Assembly (NCBI GenBank): GCA_937922955.1
Contig: CALAKO010000101.1
Coordinates: 1-64,000, forward strand
Length of the DNA stretch: 64,000 bases
Reading direction: 5' to 3'
Origin: an uncultured Peptococcaceae bacterium
Lineage (GTDB): Bacteria; Bacillota; Peptococcia; Peptococcales; Peptococcaceae
How positions within the stretch are numbered: position 1 is the first letter of the stretch; every line of letters starts with the position of its first letter. Below are positions 35,009-42,814 of this stretch, one piece after another. Position numbers and translations under genes: made by a program. Below the pieces are notes generated by a model. That model did no database searches, had not been told where the DNA came from, and was given only the letters and a program-made list of their open reading frames with translations.

Positions 35009-36306
35009 TACACGTCTATCCTTTCGTAATGAGAGAGTATGCGGCGAGATTTTTCAAGATGAGAAAGGGAACCGCAGATAATGAGAATGTCGTTTGAATG
35101 AAGGGTATTGAGACATGCCGCAACGGCTGCGTCAAAATCGTTCATCAGTGTTATCTTTTTCTGGGGGATAAAATGAGCGGCTGTTTTGCCTAAAAGTATT
35201 GGATCGGCGGAACGCTCGTTGTCGATGGTTGTCAGCGTCAGATGTTCGCAGACTGGCGCGATGGCTTCTAAAATACCATTGGCGTCTTTGTCCTTGAAAA
35301 TGTGCATGAGAAAGTGCACCGATTTGTCTGGGAACCAGGCTTGCACGGTTTGTGCCAGTGCAGCCGCCGCCTGCGGATTGTGGGCTCCATCGAGAACGAT
35401 GACGGGTTGCCGGCAAACCACCTCAAAACGCCCTGGCCAGCGCACTTTGAGCAAGGCAGCTTGTACCTGTGCCTCAGGCAAATGCCAGCCGTTGGTACGC
35501 AACGCATCCACTGCTTCCATAATCAGGGCAAAATTGTGGGTTTGATGAATGCCGATGAGTGGATAACGGTAGCTGGTGCCATTGTAAAGGATGGTTTGGC
35601 CCTCAAGATCGCGGGACGTGACCTGACATTTTTCGACTGAAGAAAAGCGGCACGCACTGTTATGGCTGGCAGCAGTTTTGGCGATTACTGCATTGATGTT
35701 GTCACCATTGTCGTAGGAAACCACAGGCACGCCGTCTTTGATGATACCGGCCTTTTCGGCGGCAATGGCCTCCGGAGTGTCGCCGAGAAATTGCATGTGA
35801 TCCATGCCGATGGCGGTGAAAACAACCAGATCCGGATGCTCCACCACGTTGGTGGCATCCAGCTTGCCGCCGAGACCGGTTTCCTGAACCATCACGTCTG
35901 CCTGCTGGTCAAGGGCGATTAAATAGGCGATGGCCAATTCCATTTCGAAAATCGTTGGGTGTGGATGGCCGTCGGAGACGATGGCCTGACAGGCGGCCTC
36001 TGTCTTTTCAAAGGCGGCGGTAAAAACCTCTTCGTCAGCCGGTAAGCCGCCGACGCGAAAACGGTCGAGGTAAGTGCTGACCTCTGGTGACGTGTAGGTG
36101 GCGGTACGGTAACCACAGTTTTCTAAAATGGCGGCTAAAGTGGTTACGGTGGACCCTTTGCCGTTGGTACCGGCAACATGAATGACTTTCAGTTGACGCT
36201 CCGGTCGTCCCAGCGCATTCATTAATCGCGTGATGCCTTCAAGTCCATAGACAGACCCTAACGCGGTGTACTGATCCAGAGATTGCTTTGCTTCTTCGTA
36301 AGTCAT
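35008..36306 (-). CDS. folC: Folylpolyglutamate synthase / dihydrofolate synthase
   Basis: Mur-ligase-type enzyme adding glutamate to dihydropteroate and folates. 432 residues. P-loop [56 protein letters not shown] and the C-terminal [12 protein letters not shown] are present. I chose ATG 36306 (MTYEEA), 5 bases after GGAGG; the longer reading begins inside that site. First gene of the operon folC-folE-HD-folP-folBK. The ribosome site follows directly on the T-run of a terminator, so an attenuator controls the whole operon. Confidence 0.95.
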   Translation of the reverse strand: MTYEEAKQSLDQYTALGSVYGLEGITRLMNALGRPERQLKVIHVAGTNGKGSTVTTLAAILENCGYRTATYTSPEVSTYLDRFRVGGLPADEEVFTAAFEKTEAACQAIVSDGHPHPTIFEMELAIAYLIALDQQADVMVQETGLGGKLDATNVVEHPDLVVFTAIGMDHMQFLGDTPEAIAAEKAGIIKDGVPVVSYDNGDNINAVIAKTAASHNSACRFSSVEKCQVTSRDLEGQTILYNGTSYRYPLIGIHQTHNFALIMEAVDALRTNGWHLPEAQVQAALLKVRWPGRFEVVCRQPVIVLDGAHNPQAAAALAQTVQAWFPDKSVHFLMHIFKDKDANGILEAIAPVCEHLTLTTIDNERSADPILLGKTAAHFIPQKKITLMNDFDAAVAACLNTLHSNDILIICGSLSHLEKSRRILSHYERIDV

Positions 36307-36318
36307 AAAAACCTCCAT

Positions 36319-36348
36319 AAAAAAATCACTTCCTGTAGAGGAAGTGAT
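36319..36348 (-). terminator. Attenuator terminator immediately before folC
   Basis: Perfect 10-bp stem ATCACTTCCT/AGGAAGTGAT with a 4-base loop and seven T on the minus strand; the folC ribosome site starts within a few bases of the T-run. Confidence 0.88.
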
Positions 36349-36517
36349 GGGTGATCATGGGAGCATCCGATGTATCGCAGACGAGATCGCCTTTCGTTCA
36401 ACAGCACTCCCTCGTCTGTTGACACTTATCCAATTTGGAACGCACAGGGACTAAGATCAAAAATTTTCATCTCACGTACACGGACCTTGTCAGATTGCCA
36501 TTGTAGTGGGATAATAT
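36349..36517 (-). promoter_or_regulatory. Structured leader of the folate operon, class not recognised
   Basis: About 170 bases between the promoter area and the attenuator. A GC-rich stem CAGACGAG/CTCGTCTG (plus-strand arms 36379-36386 and 36411-36418) encloses a 24-base loop. GGATAAGTG (minus strand, 36424-36432) could pair with the CACTTCC of the terminator and act as antiterminator. GGGAGTGC and GATGCTCCC can also pair. I checked for THF, ZTP, T-box and TPP cores and found none. It behaves like a riboswitch or protein-controlled attenuator. Confidence 0.55.
36487..36515 (+). promoter_or_regulatory. Candidate promoter of the 50-residue ORF
   Basis: TTGTCA, 17 bases, GATAAT on the plus strand. 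On the other strand two TATAAT boxes (36518-36523 and 36529-36534) could serve the folate leader, so the region is a divergent promoter. Confidence 0.6.
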
Positions 36518-36551
36518 ATTATAGGTTTATTATAGAAAGGGGTTCTTTTGC

Positions 36552-36704
36552 ATGAATGATGATATCAAACAGACCGAAGACTGTACAGAAACTTCCTGCA
36601 AAAATGATTTGTTTCAAGGATTAATGGCACTTTTTGCTCAAGCTGATGCTGCCGAAGCAGAGGCTGCTGAAACAAATGAGTCTTCATCCTCTGAGAAAGA
36701 ATGA
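36552..36704 (+). CDS. Small acidic protein of 50 residues, unknown
   Basis: Starts MNDDIKQTEDC at ATG 36552, 9 bases after AAAGGGG, and ends with an acidic and Ser-rich tail (ETNESSSSEKE). The middle LFQGLMALFAQADAAEAEAAE could form an amphipathic helix. Two cysteines (11 and 16) are present. It has its own candidate promoter, no signal peptide and no family I recognise. It may be a real small protein, or a chance ORF; the ribosome site and promoter speak for it. Confidence 0.55.
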   Translation: MNDDIKQTEDCTETSCKNDLFQGLMALFAQADAAEAEAAETNESSSSEKE

Positions 36705-36882
36705 CTTCGTACAGTATAACACTTTTAATGTGTCCACAAAAGATAGTTTTTCTTTATTGAATTAATAATAGTCGTGATATTACTAAAATTGTACCCTAAG
36801 ACTTGTTGAAAAGCAGCCAAACTTTCAAAAAATAACGTTAATTATTAGTTTATAAGCCATAGAACCAGGAAAACAACTGTGT
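36705..36882. other. Intergenic, nothing recognised
   Basis: AT-rich stretch without gene, hairpin terminator or repeat that I can support. Confidence 0.4.
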
Positions 36883-36888
36883 TATAAT
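36883..36888 (+). promoter_or_regulatory. -10 element of the LysR-type regulator gene
   Basis: TGTGT-TATAAT, about 36 bases before the GTG start; no clear -35. Confidence 0.5.
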
Positions 36889-36924
36889 AAAAATGGAATA
36901 TATATATAAATGGCGGGTGATCAC

Positions 36925-37845
36925 GTGACGATCCAGCAATTAAAATATATCGTTTCTGTTGTGGAAAATGGCACTATTACAGAAGCTGCAAAAAAGCTGT
37001 ATATTTCTCAACCGAGTCTTTCTAATGCGATAAAAGATATTGAAGAAGAAGTGGGCATTACCATTTTCATTCGTAGCCGTGCCGGTATTGTTGTAACGCC
37101 GGAAGGTATGGAATTTGTTGGCTATGCACGACAAGTTTTGCGTCAAATGGAGCTGTTGGAAGACAAGTATATTTCGCATACACCGGGAAAGATACGTTTT
37201 AGCGTATCTTCGCCATACTATGTCTTTACGACTAATGCATTTGTAGAGATCGTTGAGGAATTTGGCAAGGAACGTTTTGAGTTTATTTTGCATGAGACGA
37301 CGGTTCATCAAATTCTTGATGATGTAAAGAATCGTTTTAGTGATTTGGGTATTATTTATATTAGCTGTGAAAATGAACAGGCCATGCGTAAAACATTAGA
37401 TGAAAATAAATTGGTTTTTTATGAGCTTTTTACGGTAAAGCCACAAGTGTTTATTCGAGCATCGCATCCATTATCGGAACGTCAATGTGTGCAGTTGGAC
37501 GAATTGAAAGATTATCCACGCATTAATTTTATGCAATATAAAGAAGAACATGCGCATTTTTCCGACGAGCTTTACGGCGACCTTCCAGACGATAAAACCA
37601 TTCGAGTCAGTGATACGGGCAGCTTGGTTAATCTCTTGTTGGGAACGGATGCGTATACGATTTCCAATGGCTTTTTTCCACGATATTTGCCTGGTTCAAA
37701 ATTAATCGGTATTCCTTTGGCTGAGGATGAAGAAATGTGTATTGGGTATATTTTGAGCGAAAAACAGGAATTGTCGGAATTGGGGCAGGCCTATATTGAA
37801 AAGCTGAAACAGTATGGCAAGTTTCATGCACAAGCGAAGAACTAA
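36925..37845 (+). CDS. LysR-family transcriptional regulator
   Basis: 306-residue regulator. N-terminal winged helix-turn-helix: TIQQLKYIVSVVENGTITEAAKKLYISQPSLSNAIKDIEEEVG, where the second half is the recognition helix (quoted here as family motif in two parts: TEAAKKLYISQPSLS and NAIKDIEEEVG). The C-terminal 210 residues are the periplasmic-binding-like effector domain. I prefer GTG 36925 because GCGGGTGATC matches the ribosome site at 7 bases; ATG 36910 is in frame but lacks one. Target unknown; no divergent target gene is adjacent except the 50-residue ORF upstream in the same direction. Confidence 0.87.
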   Translation: MTIQQLKYIVSVVENGTITEAAKKLYISQPSLSNAIKDIEEEVGITIFIRSRAGIVVTPEGMEFVGYARQVLRQMELLEDKYISHTPGKIRFSVSSPYYVFTTNAFVEIVEEFGKERFEFILHETTVHQILDDVKNRFSDLGIIYISCENEQAMRKTLDENKLVFYELFTVKPQVFIRASHPLSERQCVQLDELKDYPRINFMQYKEEHAHFSDELYGDLPDDKTIRVSDTGSLVNLLLGTDAYTISNGFFPRYLPGSKLIGIPLAEDEEMCIGYILSEKQELSELGQAYIEKLKQYGKFHAQAKN

Positions 37846-37853
37846 TCTGAATG

Positions 37854-37887
37854 AAAAAAGACTGGCATCTAGGTGCCAGTCTTTTTT
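37854..37887. terminator. Bidirectional terminator between the LysR gene and tyrS
   Basis: Perfect 14-bp stem AAAAAAGACTGGCA/TGCCAGTCTTTTTT with a 6-base loop. Confidence 0.95.
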
Positions 37888-37889
37888 GT

Positions 37890-39122
37890 TTAATGAAGTT
37901 CAACGATGTGGAATTTCTTTTTACCCTTGCGGATTTTTAATTGATTGTCAACAAAATCGCTGAGCGTGACGTTGTAATGAACGTCGTTAATCGCTGCATC
38001 ATTCAAGGAAACTCCACCTTGCTCAACGAGTCGGCGTCCTTCGCTGGTTGTTGAGGTGAGACCAACCTGCTTGAGAAGGTTGAGCAGACCAATGCCTTCG
38101 CCGTCAAAGTCGGCTGGGGTCATCTGAGTGGTTGGGATCGACCCTTCCTGACCACCGCCAGCAAAAAGAGCTCGAGCTGCTTTTTGCGCTTCTTCAGCAG
38201 CTTCTGTTCCATGAACGTTTTTGGTGACTTCAAAGGCGAGCACTTCTTTGGCTTTGTTAATTTCTGCGCCTTCGAGGCTGGCCAGACGTTCCACTTCGTC
38301 CATTGGCAGGAACGTTAACAGCGACAAGCAGTTGCGTACATCCTTGTCGTCCACGTTACGCCAGTACTGATAGAAATCGTATGGCTTCATTTTATCCGCA
38401 TCAAGCCAAACAGCACCGTTGGCTGTTTTCCCCATTTTCTTACCTTCGCTGTTGGTGAGCAGCTTAAAGGTGAGACCATACGCTTCGCCCTGATCGGCGC
38501 GACGAATCAGTTCAACACCGCCGATGATGTTGCTCCATTGATCGTTACCGCCGAATTGCAGTTTGCAGTCATAATTGCGGTAGAGGTGTAAAAAGTCATA
38601 AGACTGCATGACCATGTAGTTGAATTCCAGGAAGGTTAATCCCTGTTCCATACGGGATTTGTAGCACTCCGCATTGATCATACGGTTGATAGAGAAAAAT
38701 GCACCATAATCGCGCAGGAATTCGATGTAATTGAGCTTGCGCAGCCAGTCGGCATTGTTCAAGAGCAGTGCTTTGCCGTCCGAAAAGTCGATGAAGCGTT
38801 CTGCTTGTTTCTTGAAATGATTGACATTGTCGTCGATTTGATCGATGGTCATCACACGGCGCATATCGCTGCGACCGGATGGGTCGCCGATCATACCCGT
38901 GCCGCCGCCGGCGAGGAAGATTGGACGATGACCGTGTTGCTGCATATGCTGCATAACCATAAACTGAATATAGTGACCGACATGCAGGCTGTCGGCAGTT
39001 GGATCGAAGCCGATATAGAAGGTGACCTTCTCTTTGCCAAGAAGTTCACGAATTTCATCAGGATGAGTGGCTTGTTCAATGTAGCCGCGTTCTGTCAATA
39101 CGTCGTAAACGTTTCGTTCCAT
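37890..39122 (-). CDS. tyrS: Tyrosyl-tRNA synthetase
   Basis: Class Ic synthetase charging tRNA-Tyr, 410 residues (TyrS subfamily with C-terminal S4 domain). HIGH-type motif is LHVGHY, the KMSKS-type motif is [16 protein letters not shown] and [11 protein letters not shown] bind tyrosine and ATP. The S4 RNA-binding domain occupies the last 65 residues. I chose ATG 39122; GGAGG is 11 bases upstream, and a TTG-initiated reading would include that site. There is no T-box in the short leader, unusual for tyrS in Firmicutes. Confidence 0.95.
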   Translation of the reverse strand: MERNVYDVLTERGYIEQATHPDEIRELLGKEKVTFYIGFDPTADSLHVGHYIQFMVMQHMQQHGHRPIFLAGGGTGMIGDPSGRSDMRRVMTIDQIDDNVNHFKKQAERFIDFSDGKALLLNNADWLRKLNYIEFLRDYGAFFSINRMINAECYKSRMEQGLTFLEFNYMVMQSYDFLHLYRNYDCKLQFGGNDQWSNIIGGVELIRRADQGEAYGLTFKLLTNSEGKKMGKTANGAVWLDADKMKPYDFYQYWRNVDDKDVRNCLSLLTFLPMDEVERLASLEGAEINKAKEVLAFEVTKNVHGTEAAEEAQKAARALFAGGGQEGSIPTTQMTPADFDGEGIGLLNLLKQVGLTSTTSEGRRLVEQGGVSLNDAAINDVHYNVTLSDFVDNQLKIRKGKKKFHIVELH

Positions 39123-39160
39123 TGATTCTGATACCTCCAAAAAATTTAGTACACCCTATC

Positions 39161-39189
39161 ACTATAACGAAAAATGCTTCATAAAGCAA
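39161..39189 (-). promoter_or_regulatory. Promoter of tyrS
   Basis: Minus-strand TTGCTT, 17 bases, TATAGT, 38 bases before the start; the leader is too short for a T-box. Confidence 0.68.
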
Positions 39190-39191
39190 AC

Positions 39192-39221
39192 AAAAAAACA
39201 CCTCGGAAGTGTTCCGAGGTG
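39192..39221 (-). terminator. Terminator of the flavodiiron protein gene
   Basis: Perfect 10-bp stem CACCTCGGAA/TTCCGAGGTG with a 3-base loop and seven T on the minus strand. Confidence 0.93.
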
Positions 39222-39233
39222 CTGGAAAATTTC

Positions 39234-40418
39234 TTACTTGTTGATGGTTTCAGCGATTTGATCAGCGAGGGCATCCAGCTGAGCGTAGACTTCGTCGGTT
39301 GGGGTGAACTGAGAACGAACGCTTTCGCCAACCTGCTTCATCTTGATGCTGTTGCAACGATCGTTGAGCTGAGCGCAAGCTTCACCGCTCCAGCCGAAGC
39401 AGCCGAGGGTTGCGTATGGACGACCAGCAGCGGAAACCGCATCAATGCAGCTGATAACATCGAGAACTGGTTTCAGAGCTGCGCGGTTCAGCGTTGGAGA
39501 ACCGAATACGAGGCAGTCGTCTTCGAGGTGTGCAGCGATGTCAGCAGCATCGGTTTTAATGACATCGAAAGCAGAAACAACGATGCCTTTTTCAGTGAGT
39601 TTATCAGCCAGATAGTGGCACATTTTTCTGGTGTAGCCATAAGCGGAAACATAATAGATGGCAACTGTTTTTTCGGTTTTTTCTTCAGGAGTTGCCCAGG
39701 TGCGATAAGTATCCATTGCTACCTTGATATCATCGCCAGCGATCATTGGACCATGGCTTGGGCATACCAATGCGATATCGAGATCTTTGATGCGGTCAAG
39801 GGCACGCAATACGAATTTAGCAAATGGTCCCATAATAGCATCATAGTATACTTTGAATTCTTTTTCATACAGATCTTTTTTGTAGGCCTTGTGTACATAC
39901 ATGGTTGGTTCAGCGTAATGTGCACCAAGGAAGTCGCAGCTGAAGAGAATTTTGTCTTCTGCGAGATAGGTCATCATGGTATCTGGCCAGTGGATATTAG
40001 GGCTGACGCAGAAGGTCAGAGTCTTGCCGCCGAGATCAAGGGTGTCGCCATCTTTAACAGCAACGCGGTTAAATGGCATGCGAACAATGTTGTCGAGGTT
40101 TTTCAGGCAAGCTGCAGTACCGTAAACAACAATGTCTGGATTGTGTTCGATGACTAAGCGGATTGCACCGGAATGATCGGGTTCAGTGTGGTTGACAATC
40201 ATGTAGTCGATGTTTTTGAAGTCTGTAATAGCTTCAACATTTTCAACAAAAAGATTTTCAAAACCTTTGTGAGCACCGTCGATCAATGCGGTTTTTTCAG
40301 AACCTTGAACGAGGTAAGAATTATAAGTGGTACCATATTCAGTGGTCATGATGATGTCAAATACGCGCAGTGTAGGGTTGGAAACACCGACATAATAAAC
40401 GTTGTCAGCGATTTTCAT
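39234..40418 (-). CDS. Flavodiiron protein (A-type flavoprotein)
   Basis: Reduces O2 to water and/or NO to N2O in anaerobes. 394 residues: an N-terminal metallo-beta-lactamase-like domain with diiron ligands (NHTEPDHSGAI, later SPNIHWPDTM and SCDFLGAHY, with CPSHGPMI), and a C-terminal flavodoxin domain (AIYYVSAYGYTRKMCHYLAD; FGSPTLNRAALKP). No rubredoxin fusion, so an external rubredoxin or flavoprotein must donate electrons. One deviation: SCDFLGAHY has a Cys before the usual Asp. Divergent from rex, with a Rex-like box over its promoter, so probably redox controlled. Confidence 0.93.
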   Translation of the reverse strand: MKIADNVYYVGVSNPTLRVFDIIMTTEYGTTYNSYLVQGSEKTALIDGAHKGFENLFVENVEAITDFKNIDYMIVNHTEPDHSGAIRLVIEHNPDIVVYGTAACLKNLDNIVRMPFNRVAVKDGDTLDLGGKTLTFCVSPNIHWPDTMMTYLAEDKILFSCDFLGAHYAEPTMYVHKAYKKDLYEKEFKVYYDAIMGPFAKFVLRALDRIKDLDIALVCPSHGPMIAGDDIKVAMDTYRTWATPEEKTEKTVAIYYVSAYGYTRKMCHYLADKLTEKGIVVSAFDVIKTDAADIAAHLEDDCLVFGSPTLNRAALKPVLDVISCIDAVSAAGRPYATLGCFGWSGEACAQLNDRCNSIKMKQVGESVRSQFTPTDEVYAQLDALADQIAETINK

Positions 40419-40470
40419 GAAATAATCTCTCCTTTAAAATTAACTACGATGTTGTTTTTCTTCGTTTATT

Positions 40471-40500
40471 ATTCTAGCATAAATTGTTGGTATTTCAACC
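40471..40500 (-). promoter_or_regulatory. Flavodiiron promoter overlapped by a Rex-like box
   Basis: Minus-strand TTGAAA, 16 bases, TGC-TAGAAT. An imperfect dyad, TTGTTGGTATTTCAACCT on the plus strand (40483-40500), overlaps the -35 and matches 9 of 14 fixed positions of the Rex consensus TTGTTAA-N4-TTAACAA. Confidence 0.5.
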
Positions 40501-40615
40501 TGTCAATGAGGTTTTGTAATTAAAATTATATATATATGACAAAAGAAGGAATTTTTCTGACGTTTCGCTAATAGAAATCCATAAATATACTTTGTGCTTT
40601 TTTTATCAAACCTTC

Positions 40616-40644
40616 TTGCGAATAGGAATCGCATTCGATATGAT
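40616..40644 (+). promoter_or_regulatory. Promoter of rex
   Basis: TTGCGA, exactly 17 bases, TATGAT, 45 bases before the GTG start. Confidence 0.65.
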
Positions 40645-40689
40645 TATTATAGATGAAAAAGGATTTTGTGTGATGGAGGTGAAGTGGTT

Positions 40690-41325
40690 GTGAAAACGGA
40701 TAAAATTCCAGAAGCAACAATAGCGCGGCTGTCCCTGTATTCAAGATATTTGAGTAAAATGGAGGCCCAGCACGTGCAAAAAGTCTCTTCTGTTGATATT
40801 GCACAAGGAGTACAAGGCACGCCGGCACAGGTGCGTAAAGATTTAGCGTATTTTGGTGATTTTGGTATGCGAGGTGTTGGTTACAACGTAACCAGTTTGA
40901 ACAATATTATTAAAGAAATACTTGGCCTTGATCGTTCCTGGAAAATGATTCTTGTTGGAGCAGGTAATTTGGGGAGTGCATTGACGCATTATGCGGGCTT
41001 TGAAAAACGAGGATTTAAAATTTCTGCTGTGTTTGACAATGATGTCAATAAAATTGGGATGACGCTGAATGGGCTGCCAATTTTGCCAATTACCAAACTG
41101 GCAGAATATATAAATGACAATGAGGTTGACATTGCGGTGCTGGCTGTTCCAGAAACATCCGCTCAGGATGTTGCCGATCTTCTCTGTGGAACGCGTATCA
41201 AGGGGATTATGAATTTCTCACCATCCTCTCTTGTGCCATGTAAGGGCATTGAAATTCGCCAGATCGATTTGGCGGTCAGCCTGGAAGCGTTGAGTTATCG
41301 AATTAAAAGTAAGGACGAAGAATAA
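40690..41325 (+). CDS. rex: Redox-sensing repressor Rex
   Basis: Senses NADH/NAD+ and represses fermentation and respiration genes. 211 residues. N-terminal winged helix (IPEATIARLSLYSRYL, VSSVDIAQGVQGTPAQVRKDLAYFGDFG) with the Rex-specific RKDL-YFG-FG-RGVGY run, then a Rossmann domain with ILVGAGNLGSALTHY and the C-terminal swapped helix. I chose GTG 40690, 9 bases after GGAGG; the reported longer frame begins upstream of that site. It is the likely regulator of the neighbouring flavodiiron gene and could act on the fix operon. Confidence 0.95.
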   Translation: MKTDKIPEATIARLSLYSRYLSKMEAQHVQKVSSVDIAQGVQGTPAQVRKDLAYFGDFGMRGVGYNVTSLNNIIKEILGLDRSWKMILVGAGNLGSALTHYAGFEKRGFKISAVFDNDVNKIGMTLNGLPILPITKLAEYINDNEVDIAVLAVPETSAQDVADLLCGTRIKGIMNFSPSSLVPCKGIEIRQIDLAVSLEALSYRIKSKDEE

Positions 41326-41326
41326 A

Positions 41327-41359
41327 AAAGCCTTTGCACAATCAAAGGCTTTTATTTTT
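41327..41359 (+). terminator. Terminator between rex and maf
   Basis: Stem AAAGCCTTTG/CAAAGGCTTT with 5-base loop and T-rich tail; maf begins 16 bases later and needs readthrough or a promoter I cannot see. Confidence 0.82.
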
Positions 41360-41374
41360 ATGGAGGAGTGTGTT

Positions 41375-41953
41375 ATGGACAGACCGCTGGTGCTGGCGTC
41401 AACATCACCACGACGCCGCATGCTTCTTACGGAAGCAGGCATTGATTTTTCTGTAGAGGCGCCAATGTTGGCTGAAGAACGGTTGAATCCGGACTGTGAG
41501 CTGGCAGAGGCTTTGGAAGAGCTGGCTTTAGCTAAGGCACGTTCTGTGGCAGAAAAAATGCCGCAGGCGCTGGTTATGGGTGCAGACACGATCGTTTGTA
41601 AAGATGGTATGGTCCTAGGTAAGCCTGCTGATGCAAAGGAGGCTGCGCGAATGCTGCGCATGCTTTCGGGAGAAAAGCATGAAGTGATTACTGCTGTGGC
41701 GCTATGTTGTGATGAGACAGGGGCTGCTGCAACAGGACATGCAGTCAGTGGAGTGCGTTTTAAACCTTTATCGGAGGAAGACATTCAGGCGTATATTGAA
41801 AGCGGCGAACCGTTGGATAAAGCAGGTGCTTACGGGATTCAAGGCGAGGGTGGAAAGTTTGTTCAGGCTTTGGAGGGCGATTATGACAATGTTGTCGGGT
41901 TGCCAATGAAGCTTGTGAAAGAGATGCTGAGCCAATGGGAGGCGAATCAGTGA
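41375..41953 (+). CDS. maf: Maf-family nucleoside triphosphate pyrophosphatase
   Basis: House-cleaning enzyme that hydrolyses modified or canonical (d)NTPs such as dTTP or UTP. 192 residues. LVLASTSPRRRMLL (substrate loop), the catalytic ADTIV, LGKPADAKEA and the C-terminal DKAGAYGIQGEGG and NVVGLP motifs are all present. ATG 41375 is 8 bases after GGAGG. It overlaps radC by one base (TGATG). Confidence 0.94.
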   Translation: MDRPLVLASTSPRRRMLLTEAGIDFSVEAPMLAEERLNPDCELAEALEELALAKARSVAEKMPQALVMGADTIVCKDGMVLGKPADAKEAARMLRMLSGEKHEVITAVALCCDETGAAATGHAVSGVRFKPLSEEDIQAYIESGEPLDKAGAYGIQGEGGKFVQALEGDYDNVVGLPMKLVKEMLSQWEANQ

Positions 41954-42663
41954 TGAGTGATCCTGCGCGTAAAATGGGGAAGATCAAAGATCGACCACCA
42001 GAATTGCAGCCGCGTGAAAAACTGATGGCACAAGGTGTACAAAGTTTAAGTGAAACAGAATTGCTGGCGATTTTGCTGCGTACTGGCACGGCGAAACGAG
42101 ACGTGTTGGAATTGGCACAAACCGTGTTAGAAACGGCTGGTGGACTGGAAGGTCTTTTGTGTCAAGACATGCATACTCTTTGCGACATTAACGGCATTGG
42201 TCAAACCAAAGCTTGTACCCTAATGGCAACCATTGAGATTGGCCGTCGATTGGTGCGTATCGGCAGCAAAAAAGAAATGGGCATTTGTGATTCATTTGGG
42301 GCAGCGGCTGCTTTGCGTGAGAACTTTCGCAGCGATGAGCAAGAAGCGTTTCATGTGTTGTATTTGGACGCACGAAATAGAGTCATTGAGGTGAAAGAAC
42401 TGTTTATTGGCACGGTTAATGGTGCCAATGTGCATCCCAGAGACATTTTCCGCGAAGCCGTTCGGCATAATGCTGTTGGGCTCATCATTGGGCACAATCA
42501 TCCCAGCGGCGATTTGATTCCCAGCCGTGAAGATTTGTTGCTGACGAAGCGTGTGCGCGAAGGCGCGCAACTTTTGGGACTGTCGTTTTTGGATCATATC
42601 ATTCTCGGAAGTTTGCAGGAAGAACATTATTTTAGTTTTAAAGATGCTGGTTATCTGGAGTGA
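41953..42663 (+). CDS. radC: RadC-family JAB-domain protein
   Basis: 236 residues: an N-terminal helix-hairpin-helix pair (LCDINGIGQTKACTLMA) and a C-terminal JAB/MPN metalloprotease-like domain with the zinc motif HNHPSGDLIPSRED. The biochemical function of RadC is still unclear despite the name. GGGAGG in the end of maf is 10 bases upstream. The maf-radC pair is conserved in many Firmicutes, often with mreBCD following; here mre genes are absent. Confidence 0.92.
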   Translation: MSDPARKMGKIKDRPPELQPREKLMAQGVQSLSETELLAILLRTGTAKRDVLELAQTVLETAGGLEGLLCQDMHTLCDINGIGQTKACTLMATIEIGRRLVRIGSKKEMGICDSFGAAAALRENFRSDEQEAFHVLYLDARNRVIEVKELFIGTVNGANVHPRDIFREAVRHNAVGLIIGHNHPSGDLIPSREDLLLTKRVREGAQLLGLSFLDHIILGSLQEEHYFSFKDAGYLE

Positions 42664-42669
42664 CAATTC

Positions 42670-42739
42670 GATAAAAAACATCCTTTTTGGAACAGCAATT
42701 TGTAAATGGTTTGTTGTTGTTCTGAAAAGGATGTTTTTG
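42670..42739 (+). terminator. Terminator after radC
   Basis: AAAACATCCTTTT pairs with AAAAGGATGTTTT across a 35-base loop that can itself pair (GAACA/TGTTC). Confidence 0.82.
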
Positions 42740-42814
42740 TTACACTTTTTGACGGTGAATGAATATAAATCTTTGGCCAACATAATTGACAATAAGGGAG
42801 GACGAAAAAAGACA

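Noticed and set aside
36349..36517. THF riboswitch or T-box before folC
   Set aside because: Neither the THF aptamer blocks nor the T-box AGGGTGGNACCGCG sequence is present.
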